Shown here: piece by piece, positions 26,569 through 34,110 of the stretch
Numbering within the stretch: position 1 is the first letter of the stretch
How the letters are laid out: every line of letters starts with the position of its first letter
Assembly (NCBI GenBank): GCA_030065975.1
Contig: JASJCN010000034.1
Span: 1-34,110, forward strand
Direction of reading: 5' to 3'
DNA length: 34,110 nucleotides
Source of the DNA: Myxococcota bacterium
GTDB taxonomy: Bacteria > Myxococcota_A > UBA9160 > UBA6930
Translations under genes and position numbers: made by a program
The notes under the pieces: model-generated
What the model saw: the letters and a program-made list of their open reading frames with translations, nothing else
Told to the model about the DNA's origin: nothing
Database searches by the model: none

Positions 26569-27362
26569 CCCTGCGCCTCCAGCTCGCGCGCACAGCGGAT
26601 GCACAGGTTGGTTCCGGGAAGGGCTCGCAGGCGAGCGTCCGGAATGCGCCCCTCGCATCGTTCGCAGATGGCGAGCTCGCCGCGCCGCTGGCGCTCGAGC
26701 GCGTGATCGATGGCGCGCAGCCGGCGTGAGGCCAGCTCGGCGAGCTGCTCGGTGAGAAAGCCGTCCTCCCGCGCACTGCCCTCCTCGGCTTCGTCGAGCG
26801 GGGTGTCTCGGCGCGTCTCGGTGATCTCCTGCTCGTGCCGCCCGTAGGCGGCCAGCTGCTCGGCCAGATGGGCCCGCTCGGCTTCGAGCGCGCCGACGAG
26901 GTCGAGGGGCGCCGGGGCCGGCTCGGTGCGGCGCTCGGCCCAGAGCATCGTGACCAGTGCGTAGAGCAGGTCCGTCTCGCTGAGGATGCCGTCCAGCACG
27001 CCGTTCTCGTCGACCACCGGCAGGCAGCCGAACCGGCCTTCCGCCATCAGCTGCGCGGCCTCCTCGAGCGGGGCGTCGTAGCGGATCACGACGGGCGAGT
27101 ACGTCATCACCTCGCCCACGGCGATCTCGGCCGCGTCGCCCCGTTGCTCCACGTCCAGGGGCACGCCGAGGCTGATCGCCATGGGCAACGCCGCGCGAAG
27201 GTCGTCGAAGGACAGCACGCCGCAGACACGAGAGGAGGGGTCGATCACCGGCAGGTGGCGGATTCCGTGCTCGACCATCAGATCGAGCGCGGCCAGCGCG
27301 CTCGCGTCCGGCTCGATCGAGATCGGTTCGCCGGTCATGTGGGACTTCACTTCCGACTTCAC
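26565..27362 (-). CDS. tandem CBS domains fused to a TraR/DksA zinc finger
   Basis: A 265-residue cytoplasmic protein. A CBS pair fills residues 1-140 (first: VKSHMTGEPISIEPDAS to GVLSFDDL; second: VGEVMTYSPVVIRYDAP to GILSETDLL). A coiled-coil segment (about 155-230) with an acidic tip DTPLDEAEEGSA follows, then a C4 zinc finger of TraR/DksA type with Cys233, Cys236, Cys254 and Cys257. DksA proteins enter the RNA polymerase secondary channel and act with ppGpp, and CBS pairs bind adenine nucleotides. The fusion suggests a DksA-like factor under nucleotide control, which is an inference. GTG at 27362 follows GAGG at 8 bases. It converges on the secreted gene through a shared CTAG. Confidence 0.88.
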   Translation of the reverse strand: MKSEVKSHMTGEPISIEPDASALAALDLMVEHGIRHLPVIDPSSRVCGVLSFDDLRAALPMAISLGVPLDVEQRGDAAEIAVGEVMTYSPVVIRYDAPLEEAAQLMAEGRFGCLPVVDENGVLDGILSETDLLYALVTMLWAERRTEPAPAPLDLVGALEAERAHLAEQLAAYGRHEQEITETRRDTPLDEAEEGSAREDGFLTEQLAELASRRLRAIDHALERQRRGELAICERCEGRIPDARLRALPGTNLCIRCARELEAQG

Positions 27363-27439
27363 GAGTCGTACCTCAACATCCGACGCCCGATGGTCAGGAT
27401 AGCAGCGTCGGGGTACGCAGCCTGGGGTACGCTCGTCGG

Positions 27440-28303
27440 ATGTCGAAACGGACGGTCCTCGTGACCGGAGCGTCCACCGGAATCGGGCGCGATGCGGCCA
27501 TCCGGCTCGCGCGTGAAGGGGTCCACGTGTTCGCGGGCGTTCGCCGCGAGGAAGACGCCCTGGGGCTGCGCGGGGAAGGTCTACCCGACCTCGAACCGGT
27601 CTCGATCGACGTGGCGGACGCCGACTCCATCCGACGCTGTGCCGACGAGCTGGCGGGACGACTCGAGTCCGAGGGCCTCCACGCCCTCGTGAACAATGCC
27701 GGGATCGTCGTGAGCAGCACCCTCGAGTTCGTGCCCCTCGACGCCTTCCGTCGGCAGCTCGAGGTGAACGTGACGGGGCAGCTGGCGGTGACCCAGGCCC
27801 TGCTGCCGCTGATTCGCCGGGCGAAGGAGCGCGACCCGGCGCGGGGCCGGGTCGTCTTCACCGGTTCGACGAGCGGCTACTTCGCGGCGCCCTTCGTCGG
27901 CCCGTACAACGCGTCGAAGTTCGCGATCGAGGGTCTGGTCGACTCCCTTCGCAGGGAGCTCCGACCCTTCGGAATCCCGGTGTCCCTCGTCCAGCCGGGG
28001 GCCATCGCGACGCCGATCTGGGAGAAGTCGGAGGCTGCAGCCGACGAGCTGATCGACGCGATGCCCGAGCACGGGCGTGCCCTCTACGGCGACGCGATCC
28101 GGGCCGTGAAGCAGCAGGTCGCGCAGCGGTCCGGGTCGGCGGCTCCCGTCGCGCTCGTGTCCAAGGCGATCCGGCACGCGGTCCTCTCCGAACGTCCGCG
28201 GCCCCGCTACAAGGTCGGTGCCGACGCCTGGGCCCAGCTCGCCCTCGCGCGCCTGCTCCCCGACCGGGCCGCGGACTGGCTGATCGGCCGCGTGCTGGGC
28301 TGA
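27440..28303 (+). CDS. short-chain dehydrogenase/reductase (SDR)
   Basis: A 287-residue classical SDR. The cofactor motif TGASTGIG (9-16), NNAG (85-88), and the catalytic Ser143, Tyr156 and Lys160 (YNASK) are all present. Arg34-Arg36 after the second strand favours NADP(H). The sequence resembles the SDRs that reduce or oxidise steroids, retinoids or acyl chains, but the substrate is not clear. The ATG at 27440 has only a weak ribosome binding site, and the gene is divergent from the CBS-DksA gene. The 3' end is 12 bases from the stop of the convergent TetR gene. Confidence 0.92.
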   Translation: MSKRTVLVTGASTGIGRDAAIRLAREGVHVFAGVRREEDALGLRGEGLPDLEPVSIDVADADSIRRCADELAGRLESEGLHALVNNAGIVVSSTLEFVPLDAFRRQLEVNVTGQLAVTQALLPLIRRAKERDPARGRVVFTGSTSGYFAAPFVGPYNASKFAIEGLVDSLRRELRPFGIPVSLVQPGAIATPIWEKSEAAADELIDAMPEHGRALYGDAIRAVKQQVAQRSGSAAPVALVSKAIRHAVLSERPRPRYKVGADAWAQLALARLLPDRAADWLIGRVLG

Positions 28304-28315
28304 CCCCGGGCTCGG

Positions 28316-28978
28316 CTACGCCGGACCCTCGTCGGGATCGTCTTCCTCCGGCCCTGCCTCGAGGCTGGTGAGCAGGTAGCGGAGATCCTTCTTGGCGCGC
28401 TCGAGGTCGACGCCGTCCGGGTCCGACAGGGCGTCGAGCGAGTAGCCCTGGAGGAAGAGGTGGACGATCCGGCCGTCGCGGGCGGGCTTCGGCGAGCCGA
28501 GGCGCCGGGCGAGGTCGGCCTGGTAGGCGGCCACGCTCTCGCGGTAGCTCGCGTAGTGGGCCTGGAGCTCGGGGTCGCGAGCCACGGCCAGGATCAGCTC
28601 GACCTCGGCGATCTTCGAGAGCGCATCGCCCAGCTCTTCTTCGACCATGGTCACGAGGGGATCGACGATCTCGGCGAGGTCGCTGCTCACGACCTTCTTC
28701 GAGACCTCCTCCAGGCTCTGCAGCTGGCGAGCAGCAAGATGCTTGAACGCCGCGCGCACCAGGTCGGCCCGCTGGCGGAAGTAGAAGGTCATGCTGCCTT
28801 CGGGAATGCCGGCCTCCTGGGCCACCGCCCGATGGGTCAGCTCGCCCAGGCCCTCGCGCGCGATGATCCGAACGGCCGCGTCGAGGATCAGCTCCATGCG
28901 GCGGCGTTTGGAGTCGGCCCCGTCCCGGGACTTCCCGAGGGTCGCGCCGCTCGTTCTGGCGATCTTGTCTTCGTTCAT
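28316..28978 (-). CDS. TetR-family transcriptional regulator
   Basis: A 220-residue regulator with an N-terminal TetR helix-turn-helix (recognition part LTHRAVAQEAGIPEGSMTFYF) and a long helical ligand domain. The C-terminus is acidic (GPEEDDPDEGPA). ATG at 28978 begins MNEDKIART; an in-frame upstream start at 29023 would add 15 residues and is less likely. The gene reads away from the RidA-like gene, with its start 87 bases beyond that gene's stop on the same strand, and converges on the SDR gene. Either neighbour could be the regulated gene; no operator-like repeat was found. Confidence 0.88.
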   Translation of the reverse strand: MNEDKIARTSGATLGKSRDGADSKRRRMELILDAAVRIIAREGLGELTHRAVAQEAGIPEGSMTFYFRQRADLVRAAFKHLAARQLQSLEEVSKKVVSSDLAEIVDPLVTMVEEELGDALSKIAEVELILAVARDPELQAHYASYRESVAAYQADLARRLGSPKPARDGRIVHLFLQGYSLDALSDPDGVDLERAKKDLRYLLTSLEAGPEEDDPDEGPA

Positions 28979-29065
28979 CGCTCGCCCCCGGGCTCCCCCC
29001 GAGTTCCCGGAGGGCGACAGCATAACGACCGTCGGCCCGTCGAGGCTGCCCCCGGCGCTCCGGAT

Positions 29066-30247
29066 CTACGCGTCCCGCAGGGTCGAGTCCGGCAGGATGG
29101 CGATCGCCTCGGTCTCGCACAGCAGCTCCGGCCGACAGATCGGCGATGCCACCAGGACGTTGGGGAACCCCTCGTAGCCCGCGGCCCCGAGCTTCCCGCG
29201 AAGGCAGTCGGCGTCCTCGGGCCGCTTCACGTACGTGACGGCGGACACCAAGTCCGAGAACGTGGCGCCCTGCCCCTCGAGGAGCGTGGCCACGTTGAGC
29301 AGCATCCGGTCCACCTGGGCCTCGAAGTCGCCGACGTGCGCCGTCGCACCGGCCTCGTCGACGCTCGCCGTTCCCGAGATCAGCAGCGCGACGCGGCCGC
29401 CGCTCGGGACGCGCATGCCGCGCGCGAAGTCCGCTCCGTACTGGGGAGCCTCGTTCAGGGTCGGAGTCGACATCGGCTGGCAGCGTCGGCGCGAAGCCGC
29501 GTCGACGGCCACGAAGCTCAAGCAGAGGTCGCTCTCCGGCGCCACGGGCCCGCCACCGATCCCGGTACTGGCCGGTACGGCGGTGATTCCCCGGGACGCG
29601 AAGAAGTCGCGCCGAGCCCGATTGAGCGCGTCGTAGTCGCGCTCCATCTCCCGCAGGTGGATCCAGGTGCGAACGACGTTCCCGAAGTCCAGGTTCGCTT
29701 CGGCGAGGAGCTTCTCGGCGCCCGAGAAGAGCGAGAGCGCCTGGTCGTAGGCGGTCTCGCCCTTGCCCTGGATTCCACCGGCTCCCACGAAGACGCCGTC
29801 GCCCATCGTGAAGCGAAGCCCCCCCGATGCGAGCGGGTGGAGGGCGAGCGCGTCGCCCACGGGCACGACGACGTGCGCCGACAGCTCGAGGGCGGCTCCG
29901 CCGAGCGGCGGCTGCTCGATCTCGAGCGTGGCGGGGCGAGGTTCGCGCGCCGCGTCCGGAGGGCTTCCCAGGACGCGCCGCCGAGCCTCGCGAATCGGCT
30001 CGAGCTCCCCGGCCGCGTCTCGAAGGTACACCGCCTCGGAGACGATCGACTCGAAGCCGAGCCCCCGCTCCTCCAGCATGCCTTGCAGCGACTGGTAGAC
30101 GGCCTCCGCCTGCTCCGAGGGGGATCGGGTGGGGTCGAGCGGCCGACACGCGACGAAGTACTCGACGGCGGCAGGCCCCGCGACGCGGCGGAGCGTGAGG
30201 GCGCATCCGTTCGATTCCGTCACCTGATGCTGGGACTTCTGATCCAC
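29066..30247 (-). CDS. triple RidA-fold protein, chorismatase-like C-terminal unit
   Basis: A 393-residue protein made of three YjgF/RidA-like units. Unit 1 (about 1-130) runs from VEYFVACRP through a helix-and-strand segment (EERGLGFESIVSEAVYLRD) to ATLEIEQPPL. Unit 2 (about 140-260) contains GAGGIQGKGETAYDQAL and FGNVVRTWIHLRE. Unit 3 (about 270-390) has LLISGTASVDE, HVGDFEAQ and SPICRPELLCETEAI, which match the chorismatase (FkbO/Hyg5, also called pteridine-dependent deoxygenase-like) pattern and carry the Arg/Glu pair used by RidA-type catalysis. Known chorismatases have two such units. Start GTG at 30247 follows AGGA at 6 bases; an ATG at 30313 is possible. Function could be imine deamination or chorismate hydrolysis. 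Confidence 0.8.
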   Translation of the reverse strand: MDQKSQHQVTESNGCALTLRRVAGPAAVEYFVACRPLDPTRSPSEQAEAVYQSLQGMLEERGLGFESIVSEAVYLRDAAGELEPIREARRRVLGSPPDAAREPRPATLEIEQPPLGGAALELSAHVVVPVGDALALHPLASGGLRFTMGDGVFVGAGGIQGKGETAYDQALSLFSGAEKLLAEANLDFGNVVRTWIHLREMERDYDALNRARRDFFASRGITAVPASTGIGGGPVAPESDLCLSFVAVDAASRRRCQPMSTPTLNEAPQYGADFARGMRVPSGGRVALLISGTASVDEAGATAHVGDFEAQVDRMLLNVATLLEGQGATFSDLVSAVTYVKRPEDADCLRGKLGAAGYEGFPNVLVASPICRPELLCETEAIAILPDSTLRDA

Positions 30248-30320
30248 TGGCGATCCTGGTTCCTTCACTCCCGGAGGCGTCGCGGAGACATGCCGGAGCC
30301 ATCGCGGAGCCATCGAACGG

Positions 30321-30356
30321 CTCAGCCCCAGAGCCGCGACGGGCCCTGGGGCTGAG
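30321..30356 (-). terminator. 11-bp perfect hairpin downstream of the beta-helix gene
   Basis: CTCAGCCCCAG (30321-30331) and CTGGGGCTGAG (30346-30356) are exact reverse complements with a 14-base loop that can pair further (GCC/GGC). It lies 24 bases after the beta-helix stop and before the RidA-like start on the same strand, so it probably ends the beta-helix transcript. There is no T-tract. Confidence 0.65.
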
Positions 30357-30380
30357 TGTCCGATTTCGTCGGGTGGCTCG

Positions 30381-31568
30381 CTAGCAGCCGTCGTCCGGAA
30401 GGCCGCCGCCGGGGAAGTTGGAGTCGAACGAGGGCGGCACGCCCGCCTGGTCGTTCCTCTCGAAGCAGTTTCCGGTTCCCGTCTCGTCCGGGGGCGTCTG
30501 CAGGTAGAGCAGGTCCACGCCCGGGAAGGGAGCGACGGGGTTCGACCCGTTGTCGTCCAGGAAGTTCCTGGCGATGTAGTTGTCGTTGGCCGACGGGTCG
30601 GTGATCGGAGGCTGCGCCAGGCAGTTCCGGTTCGGGTCCGCGAACGCGATGGCCGAGCACCAGCCTGCGAGCGCGAGGCCGAACGTCTCGTGACCCGTGA
30701 TGGTGTTGTTGCGCATCTCGTGGTTGGAGACGCCGAGGAGCAGCACGCCCACGCCGGGGAAGAGGGCGGACTGGAAGGTCCCGGGCGGCGCGGGGTTCGG
30801 CAGGTTGTTGTCGTAGACGTCGTTGTTCACGAACACCCAGTTCTCCATCACCGGGAGCGGCGGGTTGCCGGCCGCGTTGGGATGGAAGAGGCCGATTCCG
30901 AGGGTGTTGTTGTAGACCTCGTTGCGGGCCGAGAACACGTTGTTCGAGACGGTGATCTCGTACCCGATGGTGCTGCTGTGCACCTTGTTGCCGATCACGC
31001 GGACGTTCTCCGAGCCCGCGACCCACATGGCCGTGTCGAGCGACCCGTAGGACTCGTTGTTCGCGACGTAGCCGTTCGCCGAGAGGGTCGGGTAGATGCC
31101 GTTGTTCAGGTTGTTCGCGGACTCGTTCCGGATGAACCGGAAGCCGTCCACGAAGCGCGTCTGGATGCCGTTGACCGGGAAGCCCTCGACGGTGAAGCCG
31201 CGGATGTAGAAGTTCTGCAGCGTCTCGGGGCACGAGCCGTCCCGGTACTCGCAGCCGGCGGGCGCCGCGTAGATGCCCGTCTCCTGGGTGCCCGTGTGCA
31301 GGACGCGGACCTTGCCGGCGTCGCCGTCGCCCGCCCGGGGCTTGCCGATCAGGCGGATGTCGTTGGTCGAGATCCGGAGCCCGTACAAGGCGTTGCCGGC
31401 TTCCTGGTACGTCCCGGGCCAGACGAGGATGGTGTCGCCCGGGCTGGCCGCGTCGATCGCGTCCTGGATCGACTCACCCGGGAAGACGCGGTGCACCGCC
31501 GACTGGGCGGATGTGCCGATTAGCAGCAGCGCCGCGACGAGCAACGCTGCGGGACGGGTACGGGACAT
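30381..31568 (-). CDS. secreted right-handed parallel beta-helix protein
   Basis: A 395-residue exported protein. The signal peptide MSRTRPAALLVAALLLIGTS ends at AQSA. Next comes the usual beta-helix entry VFPGESIQDAIDAASPGDTI, with VWPGTY, as in pectin-lyase-like and NosD-type proteins. The remainder is a series of short coils rich in Asn (NNLNNGIYP, NKVHSSTIG, NNVFSARNEVYNN, NNTITGHETFG), with a few Cys that may pair. Such proteins are usually polysaccharide lyases, adhesins or surface structural proteins, and no catalytic triad is recognisable. ATG at 31568 follows AGGAGA. It is divergent from the large lipoprotein gene, with a 106-base gap. Confidence 0.87.
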   Translation of the reverse strand: MSRTRPAALLVAALLLIGTSAQSAVHRVFPGESIQDAIDAASPGDTILVWPGTYQEAGNALYGLRISTNDIRLIGKPRAGDGDAGKVRVLHTGTQETGIYAAPAGCEYRDGSCPETLQNFYIRGFTVEGFPVNGIQTRFVDGFRFIRNESANNLNNGIYPTLSANGYVANNESYGSLDTAMWVAGSENVRVIGNKVHSSTIGYEITVSNNVFSARNEVYNNTLGIGLFHPNAAGNPPLPVMENWVFVNNDVYDNNLPNPAPPGTFQSALFPGVGVLLLGVSNHEMRNNTITGHETFGLALAGWCSAIAFADPNRNCLAQPPITDPSANDNYIARNFLDDNGSNPVAPFPGVDLLYLQTPPDETGTGNCFERNDQAGVPPSFDSNFPGGGLPDDGC

Positions 31569-31674
31569 GGGGTTCTCCTACGAGGGCAACACGGCGAACC
31601 GGGGCCTTCCGGCCCCAGCTCTGCGTCCGCGCCAGAGGTCTGTATGGCACTATTCAGTAGTATGGTCCGCCGTC

Positions 31675-34083
31675 ATGGTCAATGAAAACTTCGCTCGGAT
31701 GGCTTCCCCTGGGGGGTCGAGCCTGGTGGCCCTCGCCCTCTTCTCGCTGCTCCTGGGCTCCGCCTGCGAGCGGGCCCCGGTCGAGGTCGCCTTCCCGAGC
31801 GCCGACCAGGGGAGCCTCGCGATCGCCTACCCGGCGTCCGGCACCCTCTTCCCGCCGGAGATCGTCGCCCCCACCCTCCTATGGAAGGACGAGACGGCGG
31901 GGGTCGAGAGCTGGCGAGTGCTCGTGCGACTCGCCCCGGGCGAGGAGGTCGTGCGCTTCTCCGCCGACGAGCCGCGCTTCCGGCCCCCGGAAGCGGCCTG
32001 GACCGAGATCAAGCAGCGCAGCCTCGAGCAGGACGCCGAGGTCGCGGTGGTCGGCGTCGACGCCCGATCGCGGCCCGTCTCGTCGGCGACGCTTCGCATC
32101 CGGACCTCCCCGGATCCGGTGGGCGACTCCATCTTCTATCGCGAGGTCCCGCTCCCGTTCATCGAGGCGGTCCAGGACCCGTCGCGGATCCGCTGGCGCT
32201 TCGGGTCGATCGACTCGACCGAGCGGCCCCCGATCGTCCTCGAGGACCTGCCCGTCTGCGGCAACTGCCACTCCTTCTCGGGCGACGGCAGCACCCTCGG
32301 CCTCGACGTCGACTACGGAAACGACAAGGGCGGCTACGCCATCCTCCCCGTCTCCGAGCAGATGGTGCTGAACGACGAGAAGATCATCACCTGGAGCGAC
32401 TACCGGCGGGACGACGGCGAGCTCACCTTCGGCCTGCTCTCCCAGGTGTCGCCGGACGGCCGCTACGTGATCAGCACGGTCAAGGACCGCGCGGTGTTCG
32501 TGGCCACGCCCGGGATCGAGTACTCCCAGCTCTTCTTCCCCATCAAGGGGATCCTCGTCGTCCATGACCGCGAGACGGGCGAGTACACGCCGCTCCCGGG
32601 CGCGGACGATCCGCGGTACGTCCAGAGCAATCCGACCTGGAGCCCGGACGGGAAGTCGATCGTCTTCGCTCGCGCCGAGGTCTACCGGAAGGAGTCGGTC
32701 GCCGACGCGGACGCCATCCTGCTGAGCGAGAAGGACGTACCCGAGTTCATCGAGGACAACGAGCCGTTCAAGTTCGACCTCTACCGGGTGCCCTTCAACG
32801 AGGGCCGCGGCGGGGAGGCGACGCCGATCGAAGGCGCGTCGCAGAACGGCAAGAGCAACTTCTTCGCGAAGTTCTCGCCCGACGGAAAGTGGATCGTCTT
32901 CTGCAAGGCCGAGGACTACATGCTGCTGATGCCGGACAGCGAGCTCTACATCGTGCCGGCCGAGGGGGGCGAGGCGCGGCGGCTCGAGGCGAACACGCCG
33001 AACATGAACTCCTGGCACAGCTTTTCGTCGAACGGCAAGTGGCTGGTCTTCTCCTCGAAGGTGAACGGGCCCTACACCCAGCTCCACCTCACCCACATCG
33101 ACGAGGAGGGTCGCTCGACGCCCCCCGTCGTGCTCGACCGCTTCACCGAGCCGGATCGCGCCGCCAACATCCCCGAGTTCGTGCCGCTTCCGATGGACTC
33201 GATCGCGTCGATCCAGGAGCAGTTCCTGGACGCCTACTCGTTCCTGCGGGCCGGGATGGCCAACGAGCGGACGGGAAACTACGCGGCGGCGATCCGCGCC
33301 TACCGGCGCGGCCTCGAGTCCGAGCCCGAGAACGTCGAGCTCCTCAACTCGCTCGGGTTCTCGCACTTCCAGAAGGGCGAGTCCCACGAGGCGATGGAGG
33401 TGCTCACCAGGGCGGTCTCGATCGACCCGACGCACTGGAAGGCGCACAACAACCTCGCCCTCGCGGCGATCGACGCCGGCGAGCTCGAGGTGGCGGAGGC
33501 GCACTATCGGGAATCCCTCGGCATCAAGCCCCAGGCGGCCGTCGCCAACGACCTCGGCTACGTGCTGCAGCAGCAGGGCCTGTCGGAGGAGGCCATCGAG
33601 ATGTATCGCAGGTCCCTCGAGCTCGATCCCGAGTCGACCTCCGCCAACTTCAACCTGGCCGCCCTGCTCGCGTTCGAAGGCGCGCACGCCGAGGCCGAGC
33701 GCCATCTCCGTGCGGCCCTCGCGACGGAGCGGACGTCGAGAGGACTCTCCGCCCTCGCGGTCGTGCAGGCCGCCCAGGGCAAGCTCGACGAGTCCGCCAC
33801 GAGCCTGAAGGAAGCGATCGAAGCCGACCCCGAGAACGTCGAGGCCTACGGCCGCCTGGCCTCGCTGCAGACGAGTCAGGGCAAGCTCGAGGACGCCGCC
33901 GCCACCTACCAGCAGCTCCTCCGCCACCAACCGAGCCCCGCCGCGCATCGCGCGCTCGCCGCGGTGCTGGTCGGTCTCGGCCAGCCCGACGCCGCGCAGG
34001 AGCAGAACGCGCGGGCCGACATGCTCGAAGCGAGTGGGTCGGCCGGAGGCGGGTCGCCTTCGAGGGGCGCCGGCGCCCCGTGA
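31675..34083 (+). CDS. lipoprotein with CxxCH, PD40 propeller and TPR repeats
   Basis: An 803-residue exported protein. Signal and lipobox-like LLGSAC put the acylated Cys at about residue 31. A domain of unknown function runs to about 190. A single CGNCH (195-199) in VCGNCHSFSGDG looks like a c-type haem-attachment site. PD40/TolB-like blades at about 200-520 include NPTWSPDGKSIVFA, AKFSPDGKWIVFC and HSFSSNGKWLVFS. TPRs from about 530 to 790 recur with the pattern NLALAAIDAGELEVAEAHYRES. Related PD40 proteins with this CxxCHSFS motif are often called cytochrome c biosynthesis proteins without evidence. ATG at 31675 is used; 31699 is possible, and neither has a clear ribosome binding site. 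Confidence 0.85.
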   Translation: MVNENFARMASPGGSSLVALALFSLLLGSACERAPVEVAFPSADQGSLAIAYPASGTLFPPEIVAPTLLWKDETAGVESWRVLVRLAPGEEVVRFSADEPRFRPPEAAWTEIKQRSLEQDAEVAVVGVDARSRPVSSATLRIRTSPDPVGDSIFYREVPLPFIEAVQDPSRIRWRFGSIDSTERPPIVLEDLPVCGNCHSFSGDGSTLGLDVDYGNDKGGYAILPVSEQMVLNDEKIITWSDYRRDDGELTFGLLSQVSPDGRYVISTVKDRAVFVATPGIEYSQLFFPIKGILVVHDRETGEYTPLPGADDPRYVQSNPTWSPDGKSIVFARAEVYRKESVADADAILLSEKDVPEFIEDNEPFKFDLYRVPFNEGRGGEATPIEGASQNGKSNFFAKFSPDGKWIVFCKAEDYMLLMPDSELYIVPAEGGEARRLEANTPNMNSWHSFSSNGKWLVFSSKVNGPYTQLHLTHIDEEGRSTPPVVLDRFTEPDRAANIPEFVPLPMDSIASIQEQFLDAYSFLRAGMANERTGNYAAAIRAYRRGLESEPENVELLNSLGFSHFQKGESHEAMEVLTRAVSIDPTHWKAHNNLALAAIDAGELEVAEAHYRESLGIKPQAAVANDLGYVLQQQGLSEEAIEMYRRSLELDPESTSANFNLAALLAFEGAHAEAERHLRAALATERTSRGLSALAVVQAAQGKLDESATSLKEAIEADPENVEAYGRLASLQTSQGKLEDAAATYQQLLRHQPSPAAHRALAAVLVGLGQPDAAQEQNARADMLEASGSAGGGSPSRGAGAP

Positions 34084-34110
34084 GCCCTCCCAGGTAGGGC
34101 CGCTCAGGGG

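Noticed and set aside
27858-30355. Long open frames on both strands across the SDR, TetR and RidA-like genes
   Set aside because: They are low-complexity Arg/Gly/Ala/Pro translations in shadow frames of genes that have clear motifs.
31879-33948. A 689-codon open frame opposite the propeller-TPR lipoprotein
   Set aside because: It is the antisense shadow of a gene with signal peptide, PD40 and TPR repeats.

Overview
The window is very GC-rich (about 70% by eye) chromosomal DNA from a Gram-negative bacterium with an outer membrane. It carries several lipoproteins, an RND efflux pump and a periplasmic lipase with its membrane-anchored foldase. Secreted proteins end in thrombospondin-type-3/dockerin-like calcium loops, and there are acyl-CoA-dehydrogenase-fold monooxygenase, SDR and TetR genes of a catabolic kind. 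I see no transposase, phage, tRNA, rRNA or CRISPR. The mix fits a Myxococcota/Desulfobacterota/Binatota-like lineage, but that placement is an inference and weak.

Layout. 1-1855 (minus): an FAD/NAD(P)-binding oxidoreductase followed by a truncated iron-containing alcohol dehydrogenase. 2094-4760: a metal-handling group made of a MerC-like membrane protein (plus), a ZIP-like/CSCG-permease fusion (minus) and an internally duplicated His-rich protein (minus). 4906-6270: a tandem DsbA/HCCA-isomerase-like protein. 6337-8620: divergent genes for a lipoprotein and a secreted seven-repeat propeller with a dockerin-like tail. 8699-12272: a YbjN/T3SS-chaperone-like protein, a cyclic-2,3-diphosphoglycerate-synthase-like P-loop protein and an aminoglycoside-phosphotransferase-fold protein. 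12467-14394: lipase plus foldase operon. 14443-16123: MarR regulator plus flavin-dependent monooxygenase, behind a perfect inverted repeat. 16246-19115: a propeller lipoprotein facing a beta-lactamase-fold hydrolase. 19149-24039: TetR - membrane fusion protein - RND pump, all coupled by 4-base start/stop overlaps. 24129-26568: a PlsC-type acyltransferase, the deletion remnant of an alpha-L-fucosidase, and two secreted proteins. 26565-28978: a CBS-DksA fusion, an SDR and a TetR regulator. 29066-34083: a triple RidA/chorismatase-like protein, a beta-helix protein and a large lipoprotein with a CxxCH motif, PD40 propeller and TPRs.

How the genes work together. Clear functional units are the lipase and its foldase; the coupled tetR-MFP-RND operon, which has no outer-membrane channel gene here; marR with its monooxygenase; and the metal group. 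The most notable observations are a 113-residue C-terminal module shared gap-free (81/113 identities by hand count) by two unrelated secreted proteins about 18 kb apart, the ZIP-permease fusion, the CBS-DksA fusion, the fucosidase remnant whose two pieces meet at one 10-base junction, and two convergent gene pairs that share one CTAG as both stop codons.
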